A DNA stretch of 8,889 nucleotides. Source: Chloroflexota bacterium (GTDB lineage Bacteria; Chloroflexota; Anaerolineae; UBA4142). Of this stretch, positions 1-6,396 are shown one piece after another (the first letter of the stretch is position 1; each line of letters begins with the position of its first letter). The notes beneath the pieces were generated by a model. The model did not search any database and had not been told where the DNA came from. It saw only the letters and a program-made list of their open reading frames with translations. The stretch lies in contig JACQEA010000244.1 in assembly GCA_016200825.1 (NCBI GenBank), positions 1 to 8,889 on the forward strand, written 5' to 3'. A program made the position numbers and the translations under genes.

Positions 1-2
1 CC

Positions 3-59
3 GCGCTCGCGATGCTGTACTTTATTGTGCGTGAAGCCAGAGAAGCATTGAAGGGATAA
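3..59 (+). CDS. C-terminal tail of an unidentified protein (partial)
   Basis: Frame 3 is open from the window edge to a TAA at 57-59 and reads as a short hydrophobic stretch (ALAMLYFIV) followed by a charged amphipathic end (REAREALKG). That resembles the last membrane helix and cytoplasmic tail of a membrane protein, but 18 residues are too few to name a family. The other two plus frames also reach stops within about 50 bases, so the choice of frame rests only on plausible composition. If real, the gene converges on dnaK. Confidence 0.35.
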   Translation, partial: ALAMLYFIVREAREALKG

Positions 60-208
60 ATCTGTTCTCATCAAATCTGCGAAGCACATCTTGATTCAAT
101 ATGACTTTGCCGCTTGCCAAAATCGTGCGTGGACGCGTCAGAGTTTAGCAAACTTTGCAAAAGAACTCGCCGTCACAACCGATTGGCATTTCACTTGACA
201 CGCGCAAC

Positions 209-249
209 AAAAAAAACGTGCGGCGCATTTGTATCTGCGTCGCACGTTT
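209..249 (-). terminator. Intrinsic terminator of the hrcA-grpE-dnaK operon
   Basis: Read on the minus strand, arm 249-236 and arm 227-214 form a 14-bp stem with a single G-T type mismatch and an 8-nt loop (228-235). Transcription then runs straight into eight T residues (209-216 complement). This is a textbook Rho-independent terminator about 45 bp after the dnaK stop. On the plus strand the T tail is weak (GTTTC), so it mainly serves dnaK. The remaining bases, 60-208, hold no gene I can support. Confidence 0.9.
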
Positions 250-264
250 CTAATTTCTAACATT

Positions 265-290
265 GGGCGACCGCGAGGATCGCCTCTACA
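265..290 (-). repeat. Short GGCGA...TCGCC hairpin repeat in the dnaK 3' region
   Basis: GGCGACC (266-272) pairs with GG-A-TCGCC (277-284) around a 4-nt loop, with one bulged base. It lies a few bases after the dnaK stop and ahead of the terminator. GTAGRGGCGA-type hairpins of this kind occur as dispersed intergenic repeats in Chloroflexota and cyanobacteria (recollection, not checked). It may be a mobile remnant or an RNA 3' stabiliser. Confidence 0.45.
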
Positions 291-293
291 AAT

Positions 294-2216
294 TTATTCT
301 TTCACTTCGCGAAATTCACCTTCGACTGTTTCTCCACCGCCCGGCTTTTGCGTTTCGCCGGATTCTCCGTCCGGCGGAGGCGGCGCGCCTGCGCCCGGCG
401 CGCCGGTGGCTTGATACATTTTTTCGCCCATCTTTTGCAACGCCTTGGCGAGGTCTTCCGTTTTCGTTTTGATTGCCGCGAGATCTTTTTCGCCCATCAC
501 CTTGCGCAAATCCGCAACCTTGCTTTCGATTTCACTTTTCATTTCGGCGGGCATTTTGTCGCCCAGATCGCGGACCAGTTTTTCCGCTTGATACACGCCC
601 GAATCGGCATTGTTGCGAATTTCGATTTCTTCTTTGCGCTGGCGGTCTTCGTCCGCGAATTTCTCCGCGTCTTTGACCATTTGCTCGACTTCATTTTTCG
701 ATAAACCGCTCGACGCGGTGATCGTAATTTTTTGTTCGCGATTCGTCGCCTTGTCCTTCGCGGTCACATTCACGATGCCGTTCGCGTCGATATCAAACGA
801 AACTTCGACCTGCGGAACGCCGCGCGGCGCGGGCGGCAGTCCATCGAGAATAAATCGGCCGAGCGATTTATTATCCGCCGCCATCGGTCGTTCGCCTTGC
901 AAAACATGAATCTCAACTTGCGTTTGCATATCCGCCGCGGTCGAAAAGACTTGAGCTTTTTTCACCGGGATGGTTGTGTTGCGTTCGATGAGCGGCGTCG
1001 CAACTCCACCCAATGTTTCGATGCCGAGCGTGAGCGGCGTTACGTCGAGCAACAAAATATCTTTGACTTCTCCGCCCAACACACCGGCTTGCACTGCCGC
1101 GCCAATCGCGACGACTTCATCCGGATTGATGCCTTTGTGTGGTTCTTTCGTAAAAAGTTTTTGCACAACTTGCTGAACCATTGGCATACGCGTTTGCCCG
1201 CCCACCAAAACGACTTCGTCAATTTGCGGCGGCTGCGTTTTCGCGTCTTCGAGCGCGCGCTTGACCGGGTTCATCGAATTTTCAACGAGGTCGCCGACGA
1301 GCTGTTCCAATTTCGCGCGCGTCAACGACAGCGTCAAATGTTTTGGACCCGACGCGTCGGCGGTGATAAACGGCAAATTGATTTCGCTCTGCATCACCGA
1401 CGACAATTCAATCTTGGCTTTTTCCGCCGATTCCTTCAAGCGTTGTAACGCCATCCGATCTTTGCCCAGATCAATTCCTGATTCTTTGCGAAATTCTTCG
1501 ACGATCCATTGAATAATCCGTTGATCAAAATCGTCGCCGCCGAGAAACGTGTCGCCGTTTGTAGATTTCACTTCGAACACGCCTTCACCCAGCGACAAGA
1601 CGGAAATATCAAACGTGCCGCCGCCTAAATCGTACACCGCGATCGTTTCATCTTTTTTCTTATCCAGTCCGTACGCCAACGACGACGCGGTTGGTTCGTT
1701 GATGATGCGCAAAACTTCCAGCCCCGCGATCTTGCCCGCGTCTTTGGTCGCTTGCCGTTGCGAATCGTTGAAATACGCGGGCACGGTGATCACCGCTTGC
1801 GTTACTTTTTCGCCGAGAAACGCCTCCGCGTCTTGTTTCAATTTCCCTAGAATCATCGCGGAAATTTCCGGCGGCGAGTATTGGCGGCCTTGAATCTCGA
1901 CCCACGCGTCGCCATTCGACGCTTCCACGATTTTGTACGGCAAAATTTTGCGCGCCTTTTGAACTTCGGGTTCGCTAAATTTGCGCCCCATCAATCGTTT
2001 GATCGAATAGATTGTGTTTTCTGGATTCGTAATCGCTTGCCGCTTGGCGACTTGTCCGACCAATCGTTCGCCGCCTTTAGCAAACGCAACGACCGATGGA
2101 AGCAATCGCGATCCTTCGGCAGTGGGGATGACAACCGGCTCGCCGCCTTGCATCACCGCCACAACCGAGTTCGTTGTTCCCAGATCAATCCCGACAATTT
2201 TTGATTTAGTTGCCAT
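294..2216 (-). CDS. dnaK: Molecular chaperone DnaK (Hsp70)
   Basis: ATP-driven Hsp70 chaperone that binds exposed hydrophobic peptide segments in the cytoplasm, normally cycling with DnaJ and GrpE. The 640 residues match the usual length (about 610-640). The nucleotide-binding domain shows DLGTTNS (11-17), DLGGGTFD (196-203) and VGGQTRMP (338-345). The interdomain linker DILLLDVTPL lies at 386-395 and is followed by an intact substrate-binding domain and helical lid. The tail is Gly/Pro/Glu-rich and ends EFREVKE, not the EEVKD seen in Escherichia coli. The ATG at 2214-2216 has a strong Shine-Dalgarno (AAGGAG, complement of 2226-2231) 8-9 nt upstream. It is the last gene of the CIRCE-controlled operon and is followed by a terminator; dnaJ is not in the usual next position. 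A 77-bp heptad tract separates it from grpE. No frame damage is seen, in contrast to grpE. Confidence 0.98.
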   Translation of the reverse strand: MATKSKIVGIDLGTTNSVVAVMQGGEPVVIPTAEGSRLLPSVVAFAKGGERLVGQVAKRQAITNPENTIYSIKRLMGRKFSEPEVQKARKILPYKIVEASNGDAWVEIQGRQYSPPEISAMILGKLKQDAEAFLGEKVTQAVITVPAYFNDSQRQATKDAGKIAGLEVLRIINEPTASSLAYGLDKKKDETIAVYDLGGGTFDISVLSLGEGVFEVKSTNGDTFLGGDDFDQRIIQWIVEEFRKESGIDLGKDRMALQRLKESAEKAKIELSSVMQSEINLPFITADASGPKHLTLSLTRAKLEQLVGDLVENSMNPVKRALEDAKTQPPQIDEVVLVGGQTRMPMVQQVVQKLFTKEPHKGINPDEVVAIGAAVQAGVLGGEVKDILLLDVTPLTLGIETLGGVATPLIERNTTIPVKKAQVFSTAADMQTQVEIHVLQGERPMAADNKSLGRFILDGLPPAPRGVPQVEVSFDIDANGIVNVTAKDKATNREQKITITASSGLSKNEVEQMVKDAEKFADEDRQRKEEIEIRNNADSGVYQAEKLVRDLGDKMPAEMKSEIESKVADLRKVMGEKDLAAIKTKTEDLAKALQKMGEKMYQATGAPGAGAPPPPDGESGETQKPGGGETVEGEFREVKE

Positions 2217-2231
2217 GTCAATTAACTCCTT

Positions 2232-2308
2232 GTTTCAAGTTTCAGATTTCAGGTCGCAGGTCGCACGTCTCAAAATAATCTGCAACTTGTGACCTGCGAC
2301 TTGTGACT
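2232..2308 (-). repeat. 7-bp-period degenerate tract filling the grpE-dnaK spacer
   Basis: On the plus strand 2232-2273 is six heptads of pattern GTYNCAR (GTTTCAA, GTTTCAG, ATTTCAG, GTCGCAG, GTCGCAC, GTCTCAA). One unmatched heptad follows (2274-2280), then four of pattern TGYRACY (2281-2308). The two blocks are roughly inverted copies: 2251-2266 pairs with 2288-2303 as a 16-bp stem with two wobble-type mismatches. The tract is 77 bp, begins inside the grpE stop codon (2307-2309) and ends just before the dnaK Shine-Dalgarno. It resembles the heptanucleotide STRR repeats of cyanobacteria in style. Confidence 0.75.
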
Positions 2309-2821
2309 ATTCTTTCTTCTTCGCCACTTTGACCAACGTAGGTCTCAACACTCTCTCGCCTAGTTTGTATCCTTTTTGCAGTTCCGCCATCACAACGCCG
2401 TCTTCAAACTGATCGGTCTCTTCGTGGATCACCGCTTCATGAAAATTTGGATCGAATGATTTGTTCAGCGCGTCAATCGGGACGAGTCCCTCCGCTTCAA
2501 AAACCCCGCGCAGTTTGCGCGCAATGATCATCACCCCATCAATCCACGTCAGTTCGCGCAAATTATCCGGGATCGTCTGCTCGGCGCGATCAAAATCATC
2601 CAGCACCGCTAACAAGCGCAGAAATCTTTTTCGGTGCGTTTGCGAAAGTTCGATAAATCCGCCGCGGCGCGGCGCCAATTGTCGAGATATTCCGCCGTTT
2701 TCGCGCGCTCATCGTCCAATAATTTTTTCAGCGCGACCGGATCTTCTGTTTCCTCCGCGACGAGGGTAGGTGATTCCGTTTCTTTTTTTTCTGCTCCATT
2801 TTCCTTTGCTTCATCCGCCAT
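2307..2821 (-). pseudogene. grpE: Nucleotide exchange factor GrpE, frame-disrupted
   Basis: GrpE releases ADP from DnaK and forms a dimer through a long N-terminal coiled coil. The start ATG (2819-2821) has a GGAGG Shine-Dalgarno (complement of 2827-2831) and lies 14 bp after hrcA. The first frame gives an acidic N-terminus and coiled coil up to NFRKRTEKD, then hits a TAG at 2609-2611. A second frame, offset by -1, resumes near 2627 with RFLRLLAVLDDFDRAEQ and continues through the whole beta-rich head (FDPNFHEAVIHEE, ELQKGYKLGERVLRPTLVKVAKKK) to a TAG at 2307-2309. From RTEK to LLxVLDDFDRA only about 6 residues remain, against about 18 in GrpE of E. coli. A deletion of 34 or 37 bp (size equal to 1 modulo 3) explains both the shortening and the shift. 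As written no full GrpE can be made. A sequencing or assembly error at this site is a real alternative, since grpE is usually important for growth. Confidence 0.9.
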
Positions 2822-2835
2822 GCCATCCTCCGAAA

Positions 2836-3849
2836 TTATCCATACATGCGCGCCATCATATCATCCAACAACGATGACACATATCGCACCGCGCCAATCG
2901 CGCGCGGATAATCCATGCGTTGCGGACCCAACAAACTGATCACGCCGCTCGCGTCCGGCAAACCATAGCGCGCCAAAACTAAACTGTATGCGCTCATCTC
3001 ATCCTGCTGACTTTCGCCGCCGATGATCACTTGCACGCCGCGCGTGGGCGCAAGCCCGCTCAACACTTGCTCCAAAAAATATTGGCGTTCCAAAATCTCC
3101 AACAACGCCTGCGCGCGATCAATCGCGGAAAATTCCGGTTGGCGCAAGATCGCCGGGATGCCATCGCGATACACTTCGCGCTCGGCGCGTTGATCCACTT
3201 GTTGCATCATTTCCACCACCGCGCGCGTGATTCGATTTTCAAAATCGTCCGCGCTCGTCCGCGCGCGAATCTGCGCGGCATCGCGCCCCGCCATTTTTTG
3301 ATTCAAGCGATTGGAAAGCGATTCCAACTCGGCTTGCGGAAACGTTTGATCCAACGTGAGCATTTGCTGTTTCAAAATGCCGCCGTGCAAAACCAAAACT
3401 AACAACGCGACTTGATCGTTGATCGCGACAATCTGTAAATGCTTCAACGTACTGCGCGATGACTGCGGTGACGTGACCAGCGCCGCGATTTGTCCGGTAT
3501 GCGCGAGCACCGCCGCCGCCAGCCGCATCCATTGATCAACGTCGAGCGCGACCTGAAAAAACTGATGTCGAATTGTGCGCTGTTCCACCACCGGTAATTC
3601 AAATTCATCCATCAACGATTCGACAAATAACCGATAACCTTTCTCCGTCGGAATTCGTCCCGCCGAAGTATGCGGATGCGTTAGAAATCCTTGCTCTTCC
3701 AACGCCGCCATTTCATTTCGAATCGTTGCGGAGCTCACACCAAGCCTGCGTCGCAACAACCGTTCGGATCCAACCGGCTCGGCGGACTCAACGTATTCCC
3801 GCACGATTAGCCCAAGAATCTGTTGTTGGCGAGATGTTAGATCAGCCAT
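2836..3849 (-). CDS. hrcA: Heat-inducible transcription repressor HrcA
   Basis: HrcA is a dimeric repressor that binds CIRCE operators and is kept active by GroEL, so heat stress relieves repression. The 337 residues fit the family. An N-terminal winged helix-turn-helix (about 1-75) includes LGVSSATIRNEMAALEEQG and the wing/dimer segment HTSAGRIPTEKGYR. The C-terminal half carries the GAF-like regulatory domain, ending in GVISLLGPQRMDYPRAIGAV followed by a final helix, as is normal. The ATG at 3847-3849 has a GAGG (complement of 3854-3857) 4 nt upstream. It is the first gene of hrcA-grpE-dnaK, directly behind a perfect CIRCE, so it should repress itself and the downstream chaperone genes. Confidence 0.97.
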   Translation of the reverse strand: MADLTSRQQQILGLIVREYVESAEPVGSERLLRRRLGVSSATIRNEMAALEEQGFLTHPHTSAGRIPTEKGYRLFVESLMDEFELPVVEQRTIRHQFFQVALDVDQWMRLAAAVLAHTGQIAALVTSPQSSRSTLKHLQIVAINDQVALLVLVLHGGILKQQMLTLDQTFPQAELESLSNRLNQKMAGRDAAQIRARTSADDFENRITRAVVEMMQQVDQRAEREVYRDGIPAILRQPEFSAIDRAQALLEILERQYFLEQVLSGLAPTRGVQVIIGGESQQDEMSAYSLVLARYGLPDASGVISLLGPQRMDYPRAIGAVRYVSSLLDDMMARMYG

Positions 3850-3858
3850 TAAACCTCG

Positions 3859-3885
3859 TTAGCACTCTCCCACCGAGAGTGCTAA
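3859..3885 (-). promoter_or_regulatory. CIRCE operator (HrcA binding site)
   Basis: A perfect inverted repeat TTAGCACTC-N9-GAGTGCTAA occupies 3859-3867 and 3877-3885. This is the CIRCE consensus. It sits between the hrcA -10 box and the Shine-Dalgarno and covers the likely transcription start, so HrcA bound here would block initiation. Confidence 0.98.
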
Positions 3886-3886
3886 T

Positions 3887-3914
3887 ATAATAGCATAAAA
3901 AAAAATCGTGTCAA
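3887..3914 (-). promoter_or_regulatory. Sigma-70-type promoter of hrcA-grpE-dnaK
   Basis: On the minus strand TTGACA (complement of 3909-3914) is separated by 16 nt from TATTAT (complement of 3887-3892). The spacer contains nine consecutive T residues. The predicted start falls near 3880, inside CIRCE. The -35 box is about a dozen bases beyond the stop codon of the upstream SAM hydrolase gene. With no terminator between them, read-through into hrcA is also possible. Confidence 0.85.
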
Positions 3915-3924
3915 GCCGTCCGGA

Positions 3925-4707
3925 TTACAAAATGGTGACAGGCGTTCCGACTCTGGCTTGCAACTCTTGCGCCGCGTTTCCATCGCGAATCGCGATTTCC
4001 ATCAACCCAAATGAATTTATCAGCGCGATCAATTCCCCGCGCGCGCCATCCGCGTACGTTTGCTTTAACCCGCGCAATTGCCGTCCGGCAATCTTGATCA
4101 TCGGCTTGGATTTTGCCGCGTCCAAAGTTTCTGCTGAGAAATTCGTAATTAGATTTCCAAAACGATCAACGTGAATTATTTGTCCAACCTGTTCACCATT
4201 TCGATGTGTCCCAATCTTCGGAAACCAATCTGGCTCGCTTTTTAAATCAATTAGCTCGCCTAAATCGGTTAGCGGAACGCCTAAGGAAATATGCGCGGCG
4301 ACCGGCGCGAAAATATCGCGGCCGTGAAAAGTATTGGAAATTTCGCGCAACCAATATTTTGATTCATTGAGAAGAAAAGTTTGCGTATTTGAATCCCTCG
4401 GCATCACAAGCGCGAGCACACCATTTGCCGGCGCGACAAAAAACATTCCGCGCGCGTTTGCAACAATCGGTTGCCGCGTAGTCCCAACGCCGGGATCCAC
4501 GACGACCACGTGAATCGTCTTCGGCGGATAATACGCCGCGCTTGCGGCAATCACAAACGCGGCGTGCCGAATATTTTGCGGTTCAATGTCGTGCGTGATG
4601 TCCACAATCAGCGCGCGCGGATTGATCGAAAGAATCACGCCTTTTATCGCGCCGACAAATCCATCGCGCGTACCGAAATCGGTAGTAAGAGTAATAATGC
4701 GATTCAT
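3925..4707 (-). CDS. S-adenosyl-L-methionine hydrolase (adenosine-forming), DUF62 family
   Basis: The family uses an activated water to split SAM into adenosine and methionine; it is related to fluorinase and chlorinase. The 260 residues from the ATG at 4705-4707 match the family length. Seen: TDFGTRDGFVG (9-19), VDPGVGTTRQPI (70-81), APANGVL (92-98), FHGRDIFAPVAAH (127-139) and a C-terminal domain with RFGNLITN. The Asp-Arg-His triad of the family corresponds to D71, R78 and H128. An upstream in-frame TTG at 4762-4764 would add 19 residues but lies inside the -10 box, so the ATG is preferred although no clear Shine-Dalgarno precedes it. Its promoter is shared back-to-back with the lipid kinase gene. 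Its physiological role is uncertain; halogenase activity is unlikely for this subgroup but cannot be excluded from sequence alone. Confidence 0.93.
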   Translation of the reverse strand: MNRIITLTTDFGTRDGFVGAIKGVILSINPRALIVDITHDIEPQNIRHAAFVIAASAAYYPPKTIHVVVVDPGVGTTRQPIVANARGMFFVAPANGVLALVMPRDSNTQTFLLNESKYWLREISNTFHGRDIFAPVAAHISLGVPLTDLGELIDLKSEPDWFPKIGTHRNGEQVGQIIHVDRFGNLITNFSAETLDAAKSKPMIKIAGRQLRGLKQTYADGARGELIALINSFGLMEIAIRDGNAAQELQARVGTPVTIL

Positions 4708-4742
4708 TATTTGCGAAACAATTTTAACTGATTTTCCACGTG

Positions 4743-4771
4743 TTGCAGTAGGGTTCGATTGCAAGTATAAT
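4743..4771 (+). promoter_or_regulatory. Promoter of the diacylglycerol-kinase/plsY-like unit
   Basis: TTGCAG (4743-4748), a 17-nt spacer and a perfect TATAAT (4766-4771) point to a start near 4778, giving a leader of about 30 nt before the ATG at 4809. The -10 box overlaps the -10 of the opposite promoter. Confidence 0.75.
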
Positions 4772-4792
4772 TCCGCGCAATTCGCTTGTCAA
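4764..4792 (-). promoter_or_regulatory. Promoter of the SAM hydrolase gene
   Basis: On the minus strand TTGACA (complement of 4787-4792), 17 nt and TATACT (complement of 4764-4769) form a near-consensus promoter. The start is near 4757, leaving about 50 nt of leader before the ATG at 4707. Four bases of the -10 are shared with the plus-strand TATAAT. Confidence 0.8.
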
Positions 4793-4808
4793 CGCAGACG
4801 GAGGAGAG

Positions 4809-5738
4809 ATGGCAAAGACGCTCGTGATTTTAAATCCGGTTTCCGGCAACGGCGCGGCGGCTAAGGTCGCGCCCGCCATTCAAGCCGCGTTACGCGCGGG
4901 GGGATTAGATTTCGATTGGGTCGAAACGCGCGCGCGCGCGGAAGGCACCGCGCTTGCCGAAAAAGCCAAACGCGATGGCTATGAAAAAATTATCGCGATT
5001 GGCGGCGATGGCATTGTCCACGAAATCGTCAACGGCTTGATGCGCGGCAGCCACGCAGCGCCGGTCGGCACATTAGGTGTCATCCCCGCGGGAAATGGAA
5101 ATGATTTTGCAAAAATGTTTCCACTCGGACCGGATTGGCGCGAGGCCGTTCAACGCGTTCTGGCTGGCAAAACGCGTTGGTTCGATGTTGGCAAAGTGAC
5201 CGGCGATATTCCCGCGCCGGGAATTGATACGAACGTGCATTATTTCGACAACGGACTCGACACCGGTTTTGGCGCGCTCGCCGCAATGCATTCCGCCACA
5301 TTGCCTTCGTTCATGAAAGGCACGGTCAAATATCTTGGCGCGATCGTCAAAGCGTTGACGAATTTTTACAATCCGCGCGTAAAAATTAATTTCGCGAATT
5401 ATCCACCCCTCGAACAAACCACGATTATGCTGTGCGCGTCCATCGGTCAATGTTACGGCAACGCGTTTTGGTTAACGCCGACCGCGCAAGTGGACGACGG
5501 GTTGCTCGATGTAATGGTCGGCGCGCAAATGGGTCGCGGCGAAATTTTATCGTTCGTGCCGCGCATGATGAACAAAACGCATGTTGGTGACCCGCGCCTG
5601 CAATTCTTCAAAACTACGCGGCTCGTCATCGAATCGCCCGATCCATTGCCGGTTGAACTCGATGGCGAAATTCCCTTTGTCGCCGCGCATCGGTTGGAAA
5701 TCGAAATATTGCCCAAGCGATTGCAAGTGATTGTTTGA
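4809..5738 (+). CDS. Diacylglycerol kinase family lipid kinase (YegS/DgkB type)
   Basis: Predicted ATP-dependent lipid kinase phosphorylating diacylglycerol or a related lipid at the membrane face. The 309 residues match the family (about 290-330). The N-terminal catalytic domain has NPVSG (9-13), GGDGIVHEIVNGL (65-77) and PAGNGNDF (93-100). The C-terminal beta-sandwich carries DDGLLDVMV and a late ELDGE motif. The usual Thr is replaced in both signature motifs: GGDGT reads GGDGI and PAGTGND reads PAGNGND. Strictly, then, it may differ in ATP or substrate handling. The ATG at 4809-4811 has a strong purine-rich Shine-Dalgarno (GGAGGAGAG, 4800-4808). The stop (5736-5738) is 5 nt from the start of the plsY-like gene, implying translational coupling and a joint job in phospholipid synthesis. 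The true substrate cannot be read from sequence. Confidence 0.9.
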   Translation: MAKTLVILNPVSGNGAAAKVAPAIQAALRAGGLDFDWVETRARAEGTALAEKAKRDGYEKIIAIGGDGIVHEIVNGLMRGSHAAPVGTLGVIPAGNGNDFAKMFPLGPDWREAVQRVLAGKTRWFDVGKVTGDIPAPGIDTNVHYFDNGLDTGFGALAAMHSATLPSFMKGTVKYLGAIVKALTNFYNPRVKINFANYPPLEQTTIMLCASIGQCYGNAFWLTPTAQVDDGLLDVMVGAQMGRGEILSFVPRMMNKTHVGDPRLQFFKTTRLVIESPDPLPVELDGEIPFVAAHRLEIEILPKRLQVIV

Positions 5739-5743
5739 GCGGC

Positions 5744-6313
5744 ATGCTGATTCAATTTCTCATCGCGCTTTTTGCCGCGTATCTGATCGGTTCGATCCCG
5801 TTCGGCATTCTGATCGCGCGCGCGTTGAAACGCGTCGATCTGCGCGCGCACGGCAGTGGTCATACTGGCGCGATGAACGCGCTGCGTTCCGCCGGGAAAA
5901 CGGCGGGCGTGCTAACTTTTCTCGCGGACGCGGGCAAAGCCATCTTCGCGATTTTTCTCGCGCGCCAATTAACCGGCGATGAATGGGCGAGCGCGCTCGC
6001 CGGAGTGCTTGTCATCACCGGTCATATTCTGCCGATCTATACGCGCTTTCATGGCGGAATGGGATTGGCGCCGAGCATTGGCGCGTTATTTGTGTTTGCT
6101 CCGCTTGCGCTCGCGGCAATTATCGCGTTATGGTTTCCGCTCAAATTTTTTCTCAAGCAATCACTCTACGCTTCGATGAGTGTGGCGCTGTTACTCACAC
6201 CAATTTTATTTTTGCTCCGCGCCGATCCCGCCACATTTTTATTTGGCGCGGCGGCGAGCGCGATTATTTTTGCGCGTCACCTTGCTGATCTGCCGCGCAC
6301 GCGCTCTAATTAA
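5744..6313 (+). CDS. PlsY-like glycerol-3-phosphate acyltransferase family membrane protein, motifs divergent
   Basis: PlsY transfers an acyl group from acyl phosphate to glycerol-3-phosphate, the first step of phosphatidate synthesis. The 189 residues show about five hydrophobic helices, the typical N-terminus AYLIGSIPFGI (12-22), a conserved D-x-x-K (62-65), GHILP (93-97) and FHGG (102-105). All three catalytic-type motifs deviate. SGNxGxTNxxR reads SGHTGAMNALR (38-48). The KGVAT block reads MGLAP (106-110). The final HxxN reads HLAD (179-182). It is therefore probably a paralogue with altered or lost activity, not the housekeeping plsY. The ATG at 5744 lies 5 nt after the kinase stop. An in-frame TTG at 5735 overlapping that stop is the alternative start, adding three residues; neither has a clear Shine-Dalgarno, so coupled translation is likely. 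Confidence 0.82.
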   Translation: MLIQFLIALFAAYLIGSIPFGILIARALKRVDLRAHGSGHTGAMNALRSAGKTAGVLTFLADAGKAIFAIFLARQLTGDEWASALAGVLVITGHILPIYTRFHGGMGLAPSIGALFVFAPLALAAIIALWFPLKFFLKQSLYASMSVALLLTPILFLLRADPATFLFGAAASAIIFARHLADLPRTRSN

Positions 6314-6330
6314 ATATTTACGCAATCCGA

Positions 6331-6359
6331 TTGACATTCATTCCCATTAGCCGCATAAT
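6331..6359 (+). promoter_or_regulatory. Promoter of the flavin reductase/metalloenzyme unit
   Basis: TTGACA (6331-6336), 17 nt and CATAAT (6354-6359) form a near-consensus sigma-70-type promoter. The predicted start near 6366 leaves about 30 nt of leader. It lies in the 83-bp gap after the plsY-like gene, where no terminator is visible, so upstream transcription may also continue through it. Confidence 0.8.
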
Positions 6360-6396
6360 CTTTTGCGCACATCAATTTGCATCAAAGGAAAAACTA

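Noticed and set aside
60..208. Possible small gene or RNA between the left-edge tail and the terminator
   Set aside because: Frames are short, no ribosome site or stable fold is evident, and nothing is recognisable; the TTTAGCAAACTTTGC stretch may be a repeat remnant but is too weak to call.
732..1448. Long open frame of 238 codons on the plus strand inside dnaK
   Set aside because: It is antisense to a fully conserved dnaK, very rich in Arg, Phe and His, and has no family resemblance; it reflects the codon bias of dnaK.
2624..2632. Programmed -1 frameshifting in grpE at the AAAAA run
   Set aside because: The bases do not form an X-XXY-YYZ slippery heptamer in the zero frame (GAA-AAA-GAT), and a shift would not restore the roughly 12 missing coiled-coil residues.
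4708..4764. N-terminal extension of the SAM hydrolase from TTG 4764
   Set aside because: The codon lies in the -10 box of the gene's own promoter, and the family starts right before the TLTTDFG strand, at the ATG of 4705-4707.
6331..6396. Longer flavin reductase starting at TTG 6331
   Set aside because: That TTG is part of the TTGACA box, the added residues match nothing in the family, and a good Shine-Dalgarno fits TTG 6397.
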